Shown here one piece after another: positions 43,443 through 55,062 of a stretch of 64,000 nucleotides of DNA. The stretch is from Theristus sp. LFF4_11 (Eukaryota; Nematoda; Chromadorea; Monhysterida; Xyalidae), in the NCBI GenBank assembly GCA_030248135.1, contig JASANC010001364.1, positions 1-64,000 on the forward strand, read 5' to 3'. The position numbers and the translations under genes were made by a program. The notes below the pieces were generated by a model. It saw nothing but the letters and a program-made list of their open reading frames with translations, made no database searches and was not told the DNA's origin. Position 1 is the stretch's first letter; every line of letters starts with the position of its first letter.

Positions 43443-43594
43443 TAGGGTTGTTAAACAAAAATCACGAGTAAAAAACAAAACAATAAAACCAAAAATGCCG
43501 ATTTTTTTATTCGAAAAAAAATCTGACATGCACTGACTGAAAACCTCAATTTTAACACAATTTTTGGAAAGTTCAACAAAAAATTTTTTTGACT
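43443..43594 (+). mobile_element. hAT-like MITE, 5' fragment
   Basis: Starts TAGGGTTGTTAAACAAAAAT and follows the other copies through AAACCTCAATTTT and GGAAAGTTCAACAAAAA, then breaks off into G/C-rich repeat at about 43595. Confidence 0.75.
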
Positions 43595-44050
43595 ACACCC
43601 AGTGGTCGAGGTGGGGATGTGGGGGTGTATCCCCCAACCAGATCGACACCCCCTCCCCACCAATAGCGAAAGTGCGGAGGGGGTCCACCCCCTCAGCGAA
43701 AAATCCTTCCCGTGCACGGGCAACTACCCGTGTACCCCCTTCCCCCTTTGCGTCGACACGGGTATAAGAACCCCCACCCCCCTCAGAGTCAAAACACAGG
43801 ATCGCACCCCCCCCCTCACGGTCGATGTGGCGGTCAGTTTTTTCAAAATTCTCAATCGTTCCTAGAACGAACCTAGGGTCAGCAAGGGTCAAGGGTCAAC
43901 TATGCGCTTCTTCGATACGACAAATCGGCAACAATCAAGAGTGGACAACATGGGTCAAAGATCGACGAGAAAAATCCAGATACCAATAGAAGCTTCTGCA
44001 GTTGGTTTCATGGGCTTGTTAATAGTCTAAAAAGCAGTAAATTACGTTGT
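43595..44050. repeat. G/C-rich repeat
   Basis: C/G homopolymer-rich sequence with CGTGCACGGG, TACCCGTGTACCCCC and GCGTCGACACGGGTA, related to 47930-48070. Frames here are repeat translations. 43900-44050 shows no feature. Confidence 0.55.
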
Positions 44051-44057
44051 TTTTACG

Positions 44058-44540
44058 ATTCAAATTGGAGGAAACCTGCTTGTCAACATTTGGGCGTTGC
44101 CGATTTGTCGTCTCGAAGAAGCGCGGCGTTGTCCATCAACAACAACGTGAACCGGTGCGTTTTCTATCTGAAATATTCAAGAAAGTACAGTGGAAACAGA
44201 AAAATCATTTGGAACGAGAACCACGACCACGATCCACATGCTGCAAAAGCTAGGTTCTAATTGACGCCGGAGGCTAATTTTCCAAAGTTTGTCAATAATA
44301 ATTAGTTTTTTTCTTCAAATTGGAGGAAACCTGCTTGTCAACATTTGGGCGTTGCCGATTTGTCGTCTCGAAGAAGCGCGGCGTTGTCCATCAACTACAA
44401 CGTGAACCGGTGCGTTTTCTATCTGAAATATTCAAGAAAGTACAGTGGAAACAGAAAAATCATTTGGAACGAGAACCACGACCACGATCCACATGCTGCA
44501 AAAGCTAGGTTCTAATTGACGCCGGAGGCTAATTTTCACA
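44058..44540 (+). repeat. tandem duplication, 257-bp period
   Basis: About 225 bp (from TTCAAATTGGAGGAAACCTG to GACGCCGGAGGCTAATTTT) is repeated almost without change starting near 44315. Each copy carries the same short frame (about 62 codons, with TFGRCRFVVSKKRG and a basic C-terminus), with one amino-acid difference at the Gln/Leu position. The near identity implies a recent duplication. Whether the frame is coding cannot be decided. Confidence 0.9.
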
Positions 44541-45224
44541 AAAGTTTTTGTCAATTTTAAAGGTCAAAACAATTTCATTTAATTCTGAAAATGCCATATT
44601 CGAACTCAGCGCGTTAGCGCGGTTCGAATGCGCCTATTTTTGTTTACCATTTTTCCTTCGGACTTTCGTTGACCATTGGATTTTCCTCCGGCATTTTGAA
44701 AAAATTTTTTAATTAAATAAGTTTTTTTAATTTAAAAAATTAGGATTTTCACTTTTTTTTCGATTTTCGAACCGCAAAGCTTCATTATGATATGCACCTG
44801 CCCCGCATCAAGGGCAACCCCCGGCATCCGCATTGCTCATTGCTCATGATCCACTGGCGCGCCTGCACACGCTCTGCACTCAACATAAACTCGTTCAAAA
44901 CGCAGTTATTTTTATGCTTGCTTTCTTAAAAAGGCTTGGCTTAGGTTAGGATTAGGTTAGGAACAGGTTTTGGTTAAGATTAGGCTTTGGTTTAGGTTTA
45001 GGTTTGGTTTTTAGGTTTAGGTCCGTTTTAGCAATGTCCGAGAACATCCAATTGTGGAGCGTGAGTTAACTGGAGCGTAATATCATAAAACGTGCCAACC
45101 TTTTCGAACACCCTGGCGGCTGTGGCTGTGGCCAGTACCGTGGGCCCAAAAAAATTTTTGAAGGGGGGGTATGGTGCCGTGGGGGGGGGGGGGGTGCCGA
45201 CCAAAAAGTGAGGGGGGGTCAGTA
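44541..45224. other. non-coding with telomere-like degenerate repeats
   Basis: 44938-45025 holds degenerate TTAGGT/TTAGGA repeats starting with GGCTTGGCTTAGG, a phrase repeated near 49122 and inverted near 49310. 45130-45215 is G/C-rich repeat. No gene. Confidence 0.5.
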
Positions 45225-45625
45225 TAGGGTTGTTAAACAAAAATCAAATTTTTTTTAAAAAAAAAGTGATTAAAAAAACAACAAAAATGCCGATTTTTTT
45301 TTAATTTGAAAAATTTTCCTCTAATATGCTCTGAAAACCTCAATTTTGGCACAATTTTTCGAAAGTTTAACAAAAATTTTCTTTGATATTACCTCGTAAA
45401 ACCGTCAGCAGTCCATTTTGAACCGTTTTACGGACTGATATCAGGCTTCAACAACATCTGCGATGAAGTTTTTAAGCGTCCCAAAGGTTGGCTTACCATT
45501 TCCGATGCAGATAAGGTGACGATTCGCCTCGCAATCTAAATTTGAGCGTCTGAGCTGCTCCGCTTGCAAGCGTTACGTTGTCTGGTTGCTGTTCCGTGTA
45601 CTGCCGTCGCGACACATCATCAGAA

Positions 45626-45985
45626 TTCAATCAATCAATCAAGTTTATTTGTAAGCCTCACGGCCAGTTCACATCAACACATTCACAAAACTTCTATTAT
45701 GCAAAACAAACACAATTGATGTCACAAAAAAACCTAAAGAAACACAAGATTATTGATGAAATTGGTGAATGCATGAATGAAAGCAAGCAAAAAGTCGATG
45801 CAAACGAATGGGCACATGACTGCCCGGGTATTCACACAAAGAAACAAAATCCACAAAATAAAACCAACCGTCGACAGTCAGAAACAATGAATGTTAAAAA
45901 AAACGCGCAAACACAATTGAAGCTTGAGAGAAGAAATAAATAAAATAGCGCGATCACGAACCGACAACATCAGACATCGAATTTC
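45626..45985 (-). mobile_element. 5'-truncated LINE (3' end only)
   Basis: About 360 bp collinear with 51302-51662 of the long LINE: an (ATCA)n tail, TTTATTTGTAAGCCTCACGG, TTATGCAAAACAAACACAAT and ATAGCGCGATCACGAACCG. It reads from its tail at the left and stops at CAACATCAGACA. A GAATTTCA-like phrase flanks both sides. Confidence 0.88.
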
Positions 45986-46200
45986 AAGCCGGTATGTGTA
46001 TTTTCAGTTGGGCTGGGGACAATTAGTGACGTTATTATGGGGGTCAAAACACAAGAAGAGGTATGGTAACGGTTTGGAAAAGGGGTAAATGAGGTCACCC
46101 AAACAAAATCTGGAAAGTTCCGCCATACGGGAGTCATACGGGAGGCGATTGCACATCAAATGTGGTTCCTCGAACTCCCTGGTTGATTTAGCACAACTTT

Positions 46201-46449
46201 GTATTTTTTTTAAATTTATTTGTTCGCGCGCCGGTTCCGGAAACCCTAAGGTACCAAACTCCGGCGGAAACGGGCAATACTGCCCCGAGCCCAATTTACC
46301 CTCGGCTCTGGCTGGAGGGAGCAGACCATTAGATCTTGTTGGTCACTTTTTAGTTTCTCCATCGTGTGTCTTGTCCGCAGCGAGGTTCGAACTTTCCACC
46401 TACAGAACAGTAGGCGAACGCTCTACACCTGCGCTACAGACGCGACATT
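46201..46449 (-). mobile_element. tRNA-derived SINE
   Basis: On the minus strand the head reads TCTGTAGCGCAGGTGTAGAG (A box) and, about 45 bp on, GAAAGTTCGAACCT (B box). It continues for about 170 bp and ends in an A-rich tail (AAATAAATTTAAAAAAAATA). It interrupts the MITE between CACAACTTTG and GATTTTTGAAATT, as shown by the intact copy at 48.4-49.1 kb. Confidence 0.7.
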
Positions 46450-46525
46450 TTTGATTTTTGAAATTAAAAAAAAATTTACTTGAAAAAAACAAAAATGACG
46501 ATTTTTGTTTTTTTTAACAACCCTA

Positions 46526-46740
46526 GACCAGTACCGTGGGCGGGGGGTGGGGGGTACACCCCCTTAGAGCACCAGAGACCGTCGGGTGGGGGGGGGGGGC
46601 GGGGGGGGCACCGTGCCACCCCCCCCCTAAAACCGGGCACCCCCCCCCCCCATCGGACCCCCCCCCTCGAAAATTTGGCCGACACCCCCCACACCCCCCA
46701 TGAAATTTTGTCTGGTGGAGACCCCCCCGTAATGCTTCTT
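46526..46740. repeat. G/C-rich repeat
   Basis: G/C homopolymer sequence resembling 27920-28130 in inverse (CAGTACCGTGGGCGGGG, CACCCGACGGTCTC-like words). Frames are artefacts. Confidence 0.65.
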
Positions 46741-47440
46741 TATTCAAAACGCACGCGCACATGTTCCAGTATGCTCATGCTCATCATCCACTAGCGCAGC
46801 GCACACGCTCCGCTCCTTGTCATCACACATGCTCCGAGCTTGTGCGATTAGGAAAAATGCCAAACGTCCCAAACAATCACGGAACACGACATGGAATGCT
46901 GTAAATGGAATTTGAAACGTTTTTGTACTGAAAAGAGGAATGAAAACATGACACTGAACGCTTTTCAAAACTGGTTTTTTTTCATCAAATCTAATCAGGC
47001 TTTTATCTTCATGTTGTTCATCGATGAAATAAACCACAGAGGTTTGCTCAGCTCAGGCTTGGCAGAAACGCAGAAACAAAGACTATGGCACACCACAGCG
47101 ACATTCTCACAAACAGCTGTTTGACCCGATGTGCTTGGAACTTCAGACTAGAGAAAACTACGAATTTTTGAGAATGAAAACCTTAATCATACCATATCGG
47201 TTTACACAATGGCAGTTGCCCTCCGTCTGTAGACAGTTCTAAATTTATCACGCTCAGTGAAACAAACCATTTGATTCAATCCACCCGAAACCAACAAAAA
47301 TTTTACACATTTTTGGCCATGAAACTTGGCTGATTCCGTTTGAATTGTCCGTGCTGGATATTTCTAATTCCTAAGCAGTGTCACCAATATTTTAGGTATG
47401 ACTGATTCTTCCAGGTTTGGAATCTTAAATAATAGCGAAA
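46741..47440. other. non-coding
   Basis: No gene is recognised. Short overlapping frames on both strands lack domains. Confidence 0.4.
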
Positions 47441-47865
47441 CACCCCACCCACCCCCCCCCCCCCTACATGGCCTAAGTAACAGTGACGACACCCCCCAAA
47501 AATTTTCTCGGACCACCCAAAAATCATGAATTTTTGCTCAAAAATCATGATTTTTTGTCTATAAAGTCCATAATATAAGCTGAATATGTGATAACTTGAC
47601 CATTTTTATTGTAATTTCAAAGATTTTGCAGCAAAATTTAGCGTTTTTCCTTCAAAATTTAAGCGAAAAAATATCATGGGGGGGTGGGAGGGGTGGACCC
47701 CCCCCCACAGAAAATTTTGAAAAAATGCACCCCCCATGGGACCCCCATGGGGGGGTCCCACGTTACCATAGGTTGGACCCCCCTCACTTTTTGGTCGGCA
47801 CCCCCCCCCCACGGCACCATACCCCCCCCCTTCGAAAATTGTTTTGGGCCCACGGTACTGCCCTA
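47441..47865 (+). repeat. uninterrupted parental G/C-rich repeat (two empty insertion sites)
   Basis: The same repeat that is broken by MITEs at 25.9-27.7 kb appears here without them. CCCCTACATGGCCTAAG at 47461 is the unoccupied hAT-like MITE target, and CCCACGTTACCATAGGTTGG near 47757 is the unoccupied target of the ATAGTTGTTC MITE in inverse. Confidence 0.85.
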
Positions 47866-48091
47866 GACAGACACAAACGTCAAGAAAAATGCAAAAATTA
47901 CGGTATTTTTGGAAAAAATTGAGATGAGATTGACCACCGTGAGGGAGGGGGGGGTGCGATCCCGTGTTTTCTCGCGAAGGGGGTCGGGGCCGGGGGGAGT
48001 CTAGTACCCGTGTCGAGGTAAAGGGGGGAGGGGGGGGGTACACGGGTATCTGCCCGGCCCGTGCACGGGCAGGATTTTGGGGGGGGGGTAC

Positions 48092-49510
48092 AATTCCGGC
48101 CCGCTAATTCCGGCCTGAAGAATTCCGGCCCGCTCATTCCGCCGGCCCGAAGAATTCCGGCCCGGAGAATTTTCGCCAGCACGAACAATATTAAACCACA
48201 CGAAGTGATTTTGGTAATGAAATAATAAAATAAAAATATCGATGTTCACATGTTACAGTGTATTTTCAATGATGTTCGTCCTGTTTGCTTTTTTGGAAAG
48301 TGAAACCTTTTGAAAAAAGAAACTACAACTAAATTTTCAAATTTTTTTATCATGAACAGGATTTGTGACTAGGGTTGTTAAACAAAAATGAAATTTTTTT
48401 TTAAAAAAAAAAGTGATTTAAAAAAAAAACAAAAATGCCGATTTTTTTTTTTGAAAAAAATTTGAAAAATTTTCCTCTAATATGCTCTGAAAACCTCAAT
48501 TTTGGCACAATTTTTCGAAAGTTCAACAAAAATTTTCTTTGATTATACCTCGTAAAACCTTTAGCAGTCGATTTTGGGCCGTTTTACTGACTGATTTTAG
48601 GCTTCGACAACATCTGCGATGAAGTTTTTGAGCGTCCCAAAGCTTAGCCTACCATTTCCGATGCAGATAAGGTGACGATTCGCCTCGCAGAGCGTCCGAT
48701 TGTGCTCGCTGCTCCGTTTGCAAGCGCTACGTTGTCTGGTTGCTGCTTCGTGTCGTGTCGTCGCGACACCATCAGAAGAATTGATCGAATTTCAAGGCGG
48801 TATGTTTGTCTTCACTTTAGCATTAGCTTAGCTGGGGACAATTAGTGACGTTTTGGAGGTCAAAACACAAGAAGAGACATGGTGACGGTTTGGAAAAGGG
48901 GTAATTGAGGTCACCAAAACAAAATCTGCAAAGTTCCGCCATACGGGAGTCATTCGGGAGGCGCTTGCATATCATATGTGGTTCTTCGGACTCCCTGATT
49001 GATTTAGCACAACTTTGATTTTTGAAATTTAAAAAAAAAAAAATTTAAAAAAAAAAAACAAAAATGACGATTTTTGTTTTTTTTAACAACCCAATTTGTG
49101 ACCCTTTTACCTTATCAAAAAGGCTTGGCTTAGGATTAGGAACCTACAACAAGTCACTGCAAGCAAGTTCTGAACAAAAATAAAAAATCACTTTAAATTG
49201 ATTGGTATTCATATTTAAAAATTTTGAAAAAATGATTTTTGATTTTTGATCAGATGATGCTTGCAATAAAGTCGTTGTAGGTTCCTAATCCTAAATCTAA
49301 TCCTAATCCTAAGCCAAGCCTTTTTATAAGGTGAAAAAGGATCAAATTGGTTTTCGCATTTTTTTTCTTTCCTGTGTTAAAGAGGAAGAGGACCACCTCC
49401 ATTTATTTACTAAAAATCACTTCGTGTGGTTTAATATTGTTCTTGCTGGCGAAAATTCTCCGGGCCGGAATTCTTCGGGCCGGAATGAGCGGGCCGGAAT
49501 AGTACACGAG
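48092..49510. mobile_element. foldback element with GAATTCCGGCCCG repeat ends
   Basis: Left end 48092-48185 is a short array of GAATTCCGGCCCG-type units followed by GGAGAATTTTCGCCAGCA and TTAAACCACACGAAGTGATT. The right end (about 49405-49510) is the inverse. It encloses the full hAT-like MITE and an inner inverted pair (GGCTTGGCTTAGGATTAGG near 49122 against CCTAATCCTAAGCCAAGCC near 49303). No coding frame. Confidence 0.8.
48370..49094 (+). mobile_element. hAT-like MITE, intact reference copy
   Basis: TAGGGTTGTTAAAC to TTTAACAACCCAA, 725 bp, flanked by TTTGTGAC on both sides (48362-48369 and 49095-49102). This uninterrupted copy shows the junctions of the LINE and SINE insertions in the other copies. 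No open frame. Confidence 0.93.
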
Positions 49511-49559
49511 CCGATTTTTGGCTGAGGGGGGGGGGTGGACCCACCCCCCTTCCCCGCAC

Positions 49560-50760
49560 TTTCGCTACTGCCCCCTACGACTTTGGGTCGACCCTGGGTT
49601 TTTTTTGCAGAAAAACGTCGGTTTTTTGCAGAAATTTTGGACCGTTTGCAGAATTTTTTAGCAGATTTCTGCAAATTGCAGAAACAGATTTGCATTCAAA
49701 CTTTGGTTCTGCAATATTCATTTTGTTCTTAGCGCTTGACTGAAGTTTCACATCAACATGGAAGAAATTTCAAGTAGTTTTTTTGTCAAAAACAGCTGTT
49801 TTGGCGGTTGCTGTAGCGCAATGATTGGCGTTTTGTTTTGCCTTCGTAAATAAATTCGGAGCATTTCAAATTCGAAAAGTAAAACAGAATCAGATCAAAT
49901 CGAAAATTATTGTTTGCTGTTAGGCTTTCTGTTTGGAATTAGAATGAAGTGATCCATCATCGACACAACAGAAGATGCAAAAATAAGACATTGGCGGAGG
50001 TACGGTGCGCAAGTTTGTCGTCGAGCTGGTTGAGAATCTCAGCAACCTATTCGAAGATGCGCACAGTGTTCTCAAAACTGCCAAAATATTCTACCGTCTG
50101 AGATGGATCTGAACAGCTGCTAGCGTACGGAAATGCCGATCTGCCATATCTGCACTTGTTTTATTCATCAATTTTTCCGGGCAAGGGCAGCATCGCTGAC
50201 GAATGGAAACGATTCAAATGCGAACGAATTCAATTCCCTGGTCCGAGTATAACTGCAGGCAAGCATGCAGTATCTGGGGATGAAAACAAAGAGGCGATAC
50301 AAAATCAAACCGTACACCTTTGCACCTTTGAGAACGTCGAACCGATCGAAGCCCATCGCTTTGATTGCGAAATTTGAGCAATGAGGGTTCTCATTTGATA
50401 TGATTGTGTTGTTGTCAGGTTGAATGATTTGAAACGAATGATTGGTGATTTGTTTGGTTTGGCAATCTGGTTTAGTTTTGGTGTTTTTTCTGAATCTTTG
50501 AATAATTCTGCGGTAAAACGATGCAATTGGCAAGTGCAACTTTGAGCATCGTTAAGAAATGATGCTCAGAACGAAAAAAATGACTTTAAACAAGCACAGA
50601 AACTATTTTCGTCATGTTTTTAAAATTTGCAGAAACCAAATTTTATTTGCAGAAATTTTTTACCAAATTTCTGCAAATTGCAGAACCGACTTTTTGAAAA
50701 AAAAACCTAGGGTCGACCGACACCCTCCCTACGATTTGGGGTCGACCCCCCCCACCCGGG
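49560..50760. mobile_element. probable foldback element with GTCGACC / GCAGAAATTT ends
   Basis: The left arm has TACGACTTTGGGTCGACCC, a T run, and GCAGAAATTT / TTTCTGCAAATTGCAGAA words (49575-49690). The right arm (50625-50750) has the inverse order, ending CTACGATTTGGGGTCGACC. The inverted match is imperfect. The interior of about 900 bp has no recognised gene. Confidence 0.5.
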
Positions 50761-52144
50761 CAAAGCCCCGGCAACGGCAAACCCCCCAAATTTGGGCGGA
50801 CCCCCCCTCGGATTCGCCAAAAATCGGGCTCGCTCGGTTCGACCCCTGGAATAGATAGATTCACAATTTTGGGGGTGGGGCTAGGGTTGTTAAACAAAAA
50901 TGAAAATTTTTTTTTAAAAAAAAAGTGATTAAAAAAAAAACAAAAATGCCGATTTTTTTTTTTTAATTCGAAAATTTTTTCTCTAATATGCTCTGAAAAC
51001 CTCAATTTTGGCACAATTTTTCGAAAGTTCAACAAAAATTTTCTTTGATTATACCTCGTAAAACCTTTAGCAGTCGATTTTGGGCCGTTTTACCGACTGA
51101 TTTTAGGCTTCGACAACATCTGCGATGAAGTTTTTGAGCGTCCCAAAGCTTAGCCTACCATTTCCGATGCAGATAAGGTGACGATTAGCCTCGCAGAGCG
51201 TCCGATTGTGCTCGCTGCACCGTTTGCAAGCGCTACGTTGTCTGGTTGCTGCTTCGTGTCGTGTCGTCGCGACACCATCAGAAGAATTGATCGAATTTCA
51301 ATCAATCAATCAATCAATCAATCAATTTTATTTGTATGCCTCACGGCCAGTTCACATCAACACATTCACAAAACTTCCATTATGCAAAACAAACACAATT
51401 GATGTCACAAAAAAAAACCTAAAGAAACACAAGATTATTGATGAACTTGGTGAATGCATGAATGAAAGCAAGCAAAAAGTCGATGCAAACGAATGGGCAG
51501 ATGACTGTCCGGGTATTCATACAACGAAACAAAATCCACAAAATAAAACCAACCGTCGACAGTCAGAAACAATTGAATGTTAAAAAAAACGCGCAAACAC
51601 AATTGAAGCTTGAGAGAAGAAATAAATAAAATAGCGCGATCACGAACCGACAACATCAGACAGCGCACAACGGCCACGATTGACATTCAGGCACGATTAA
51701 ATTAAGCAAGAGAAAGCAAAATAAACACGGCACAGTTGCTTTTCTTTTCTTCATCGCAGTTTTTCTCTCTTGTTTTTTTTTCTTTTTTTTTCTTTTTTTT
51801 TGTTTGTTTTTTTTTTTGTTTATGGGCTTTTGTTTTTCCTGTGCCATCCCAAATACAGCTAACAGCAAGTGATGAGCAACAGCAAGCAAGTAACAGTGCT
51901 AGTTAACAAAAAGAACACCCTGAACACAAAAGCCACAAGAGCACACAGAAAAAACGCGAGATAAAAAGAGCTGTGACATGGACACACACTTGCACCAGAT
52001 ACAAGAAAAAAGAAAACAACACGAAACGTCGCACAAAAGAGCACATGTGATTCAAAACAAAAACGCAATCACATTCAGTTGAACATGTTTCAAAACAAAA
52101 CAAAACAAAACAAAGAGTGCTGGCGGCTGGGCGGACTCTCCTGT

Positions 52145-55062
52145 CTATTCCAATGCAGCAGAAAATTTACCAAAGACAAATGAATGAATTTTTTTATATT
52201 CCTGTGTTTTGAGACGCCTCCGAAAACTGGCTGTAGTTGGTGAGGTGACAGTTTCATCAGACAAAAGATTCCAGAGATGTATGGTCCTAACGCACCAAAA
52301 ATTTTTCCTGATAGTGGTCTTGTTTCTGGGAACTGCGAGTTTGAGTGAATGACCTCGAGTACCTGTTCCGGTTTGTTGAAAAATAAAGAAATCGTTCAGA
52401 AAGGGAACGAAAGTAACAGAATGGATAAATTTGTAAACCATGGTAAGGTCTGAAATGTGTCTTTGAATTATAATAGGGAGTAAGCCAGTTTGGTGAAGCC
52501 TGTCCTGGTATGATGTGTTCATTTCATAGCCGAGTAAATATTTTGTAAAAGATCTTTGTGGAGATTCAACAAGCTTATTTAGACCTATTAGAGATGAAGA
52601 CCAAACAGTTGGGCAAAAATTTAGGTGGGGCAGGGCGAGTGTTTTGAACAGACGCAGCCTGAAACTTTTTGTTCTAATGCGGAAGCAGTGCTTGATGGTG
52701 CCAACTATGCTATTTGCTTTTTTGACAACGGTCCGAATATGGTCATTGAAACTCAAGGATTCATCAACAAGTACACCTAGATCTCTAATTGCTGGTGTTG
52801 ATTCAATAGTTTTATTGTCTATTGTATATTGGAAATGAGGATTTTTCTTGGGTCCCACGTGGAGAATCCTTGTTTTTGAGACAGATAAATCGAGGGAGTT
52901 AAGCTTCATCCAGTTGTTTAAAGCATCAAGATCGCTTTGGATTGCAGCTCTGTCCTTCCAGTGATACACTTCTCTGTAAATTTTAACGTCATCAGCATAC
53001 AAAACACATTTAGAGTGCGATATCACTTGAGGGAGGTCATTAATGAACAGCGCAAAAAGAACTGGTCCCAGTACGCTACCTTGGGGCACTCCGGAGGTAA
53101 CCTCAACAGGTTTTGATTTAGCAGTGTTGATACGAACCCACTGGGATCGATTTTGAAGGTAGGCTTTAATCCAGTTCAACAAATAATGTTTAATTCCAAG
53201 ATCCCATAGTTTTTGAAGAAGAATGCAGTGTGAAACCGTATCGAAAGCTTTCGAGATATCCAAATAGACAACGTCAGTTCCAAAACCATCATCAAGGGAT
53301 TTTGTCCAGTCATTCAGACATAGTAAGAGTTGAGTCTCCACACTGCGTCCAGGAATGAAACCAAACTGGTAGGGGAAAAGATGTTCTCTTGTAAGCAAAA
53401 ACTAATCAGTTCATCCCTTATAATTTTTTCTAAAACTTTGCATACATTTGAAGTAAGAGATATCGGTCGGTAATTATGCAAATAAGGGCTGCTAACTTTT
53501 TTCGGGATAGGTTGAACGACAGCTTGCCTCCAAAAATCGGGAACCTCGCTTCTATGCAAGGATGCATCCATGATCATAGAGAGGGGTTCGGCTAAACTAG
53601 CAGACAGTTTTTTCAAGAAAATTTGAGGAACGCCGTCAGGACCACAAACTGTTTTCTTATTTAGTTTTTGTAGGTAAGAGAACACCACTTCTGGTGTTAT
53701 TTGTTTTACTAGCGAGGAAGGTTCGTTTTCAACTTGTATTTTTACTGTGTGATCTTTTTGCTTGAAACTTTTCGCAAAGAAATCATTGAAAGCGACAGCT
53801 TTATCAATGTCAGACACCAGTGGCTCTCCATCTACGCTTTCTAGTACTGGTAAAGATCTGCTTTTCTTGATTCTCCTGTTGACAGCGGACCAAAATTTTT
53901 TAGGGTTTGGATTTTGGAATGCCCTGTTGTCGGCTGCAGTTGCTTCTTTTCTTTTCATTTTTTGTATGATGTGATTAATTACCTGATAGGAAAGATATTG
54001 GTTGACACCATTTCTTGAAACTTTCTTGAGACGACATTGTATCATGTGCAGCTTATGCAAACGCCGTCTCCAAGGCAAAAGTTTACCTTTTGAGGCAGAA
54101 CGCCTTCTAATCGGAATGAAATTGTCGATAAAAAATTTGCAGACATTACAAAATAGGTTATACATGTCATTTACTGTCTGGCAACTACTAAAAGCTGGTT
54201 TCCAATTGAAGTTCAAGAGCTTTCTTTCAATTTCATGCCATTTTCCATGGCTATAATCTTTATACTGAATAATTTCAGGTTTACTGCCAAAACTAATGCA
54301 TGTTTTTAGAATGATAGATTTGTGATCACTTGAGCAATTGGGAAAGCCGAATGGGTCCGATATTTCACACGTTTCAACTAAGTTTGTAGCAGACACAAAA
54401 GCTAAATCCAGAAAATTTTCATTTCTAGTCGGAAGCGAAACCATCTGTGTTAAGCCCAGTTCATCCGTTCTGTCAATAAATTCCAAACATGCTTTTTTAT
54501 CCTGGGGGCCGCAGCGAATAGAAGGAGACCAAATTATTCCAGGAAGATTAAAGTCTCCAAAAATGAAGGTTCCTTGACCAGTTTCAAGTAGTTTAGACAA
54601 TGAATCTAATAAATTTTTCCACGTGGCTAGATTTCGAGTAGGGGAGCCGGGAATACGATAGACGATTGCCACAATAAAACTGGTGTTGTTGAGAAACAGT
54701 TTGAGAGACAGTATCTCAAAATCTGAATAGCAGGAAGTTAGGTTGGGTAAGAGTTTGGCTTTCATCGTTTTTGGAACCAGGCAAAGAAGGCCACCTCCTC
54801 GCTCGCCATATTTTCTATCAAGTCGGAAAACTTGATATTGGTGCTCATTCACAATTGTTGAATCGCTCACGCTTTGATTTAGCCAGGTTTCAGCAAGTAA
54901 ATAAACAATTTTGTCTGATGAGACATTTGAATCACCCAACAGCATGTTGTCCAAGGCGTCTCTCTTGTTTTGAGATAAAATAGAACGAACATTAGCAAAA
55001 TAAAAATGAACAGTAGAACCTGGTTTGTTATGGTGTGGTTTTTTGTCAAGAGAGCCGCGATC
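52145..55062 (-). pseudogene. LINE ORF2: endonuclease plus reverse transcriptase, one frameshift
   Basis: Directly after the ORF1 stop the same frame encodes an apurinic-type endonuclease: ANVRSI (first catalytic Asn), LAETWL, FIFGDFNLPGIIW and SSDHKSI. The reverse transcriptase follows with a fingers region (YRPISLTSN), FIPGRSVETQ, VYLDISKAFDTVSH, TSGVPQGSVLGPVLF and the catalytic YADDVK. The frame changes near 53395, at a run of five T (minus-strand sense); one base fewer than expected there breaks the protein between DELISF and LTREHLF. The C-terminus ends at 52145. There is no Met between the ORF1 stop and the ANVRS motif; the first ATG, at 54954, comes after it. Confidence 0.9.

Larger units (their letters stand above)
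45225..46525 (+). mobile_element. hAT-like MITE carrying a LINE fragment and a SINE
   Basis: TAGGGTTGTTAAAC at 45225 and AACAACCCTA at 46525, flanked by GGTCAGTA and GACCAGTA (8 bp, two differences). The MITE body is interrupted twice: by a 5'-truncated LINE tail at about 45626-45985 and by a tRNA-headed SINE at about 46201-46449. Confidence 0.88.

Noticed and set aside
44938..45030. Telomere
   Set aside because: TTAGGT/TTAGGA repeats are few and degenerate and the phrase recurs inside an interspersed repeat at 49.1-49.3 kb, so it is repeat-internal.
50168..50539. Protein-coding gene inside the 49.6-50.8 kb foldback
   Set aside because: Opposing short frames without domain or splice signals.
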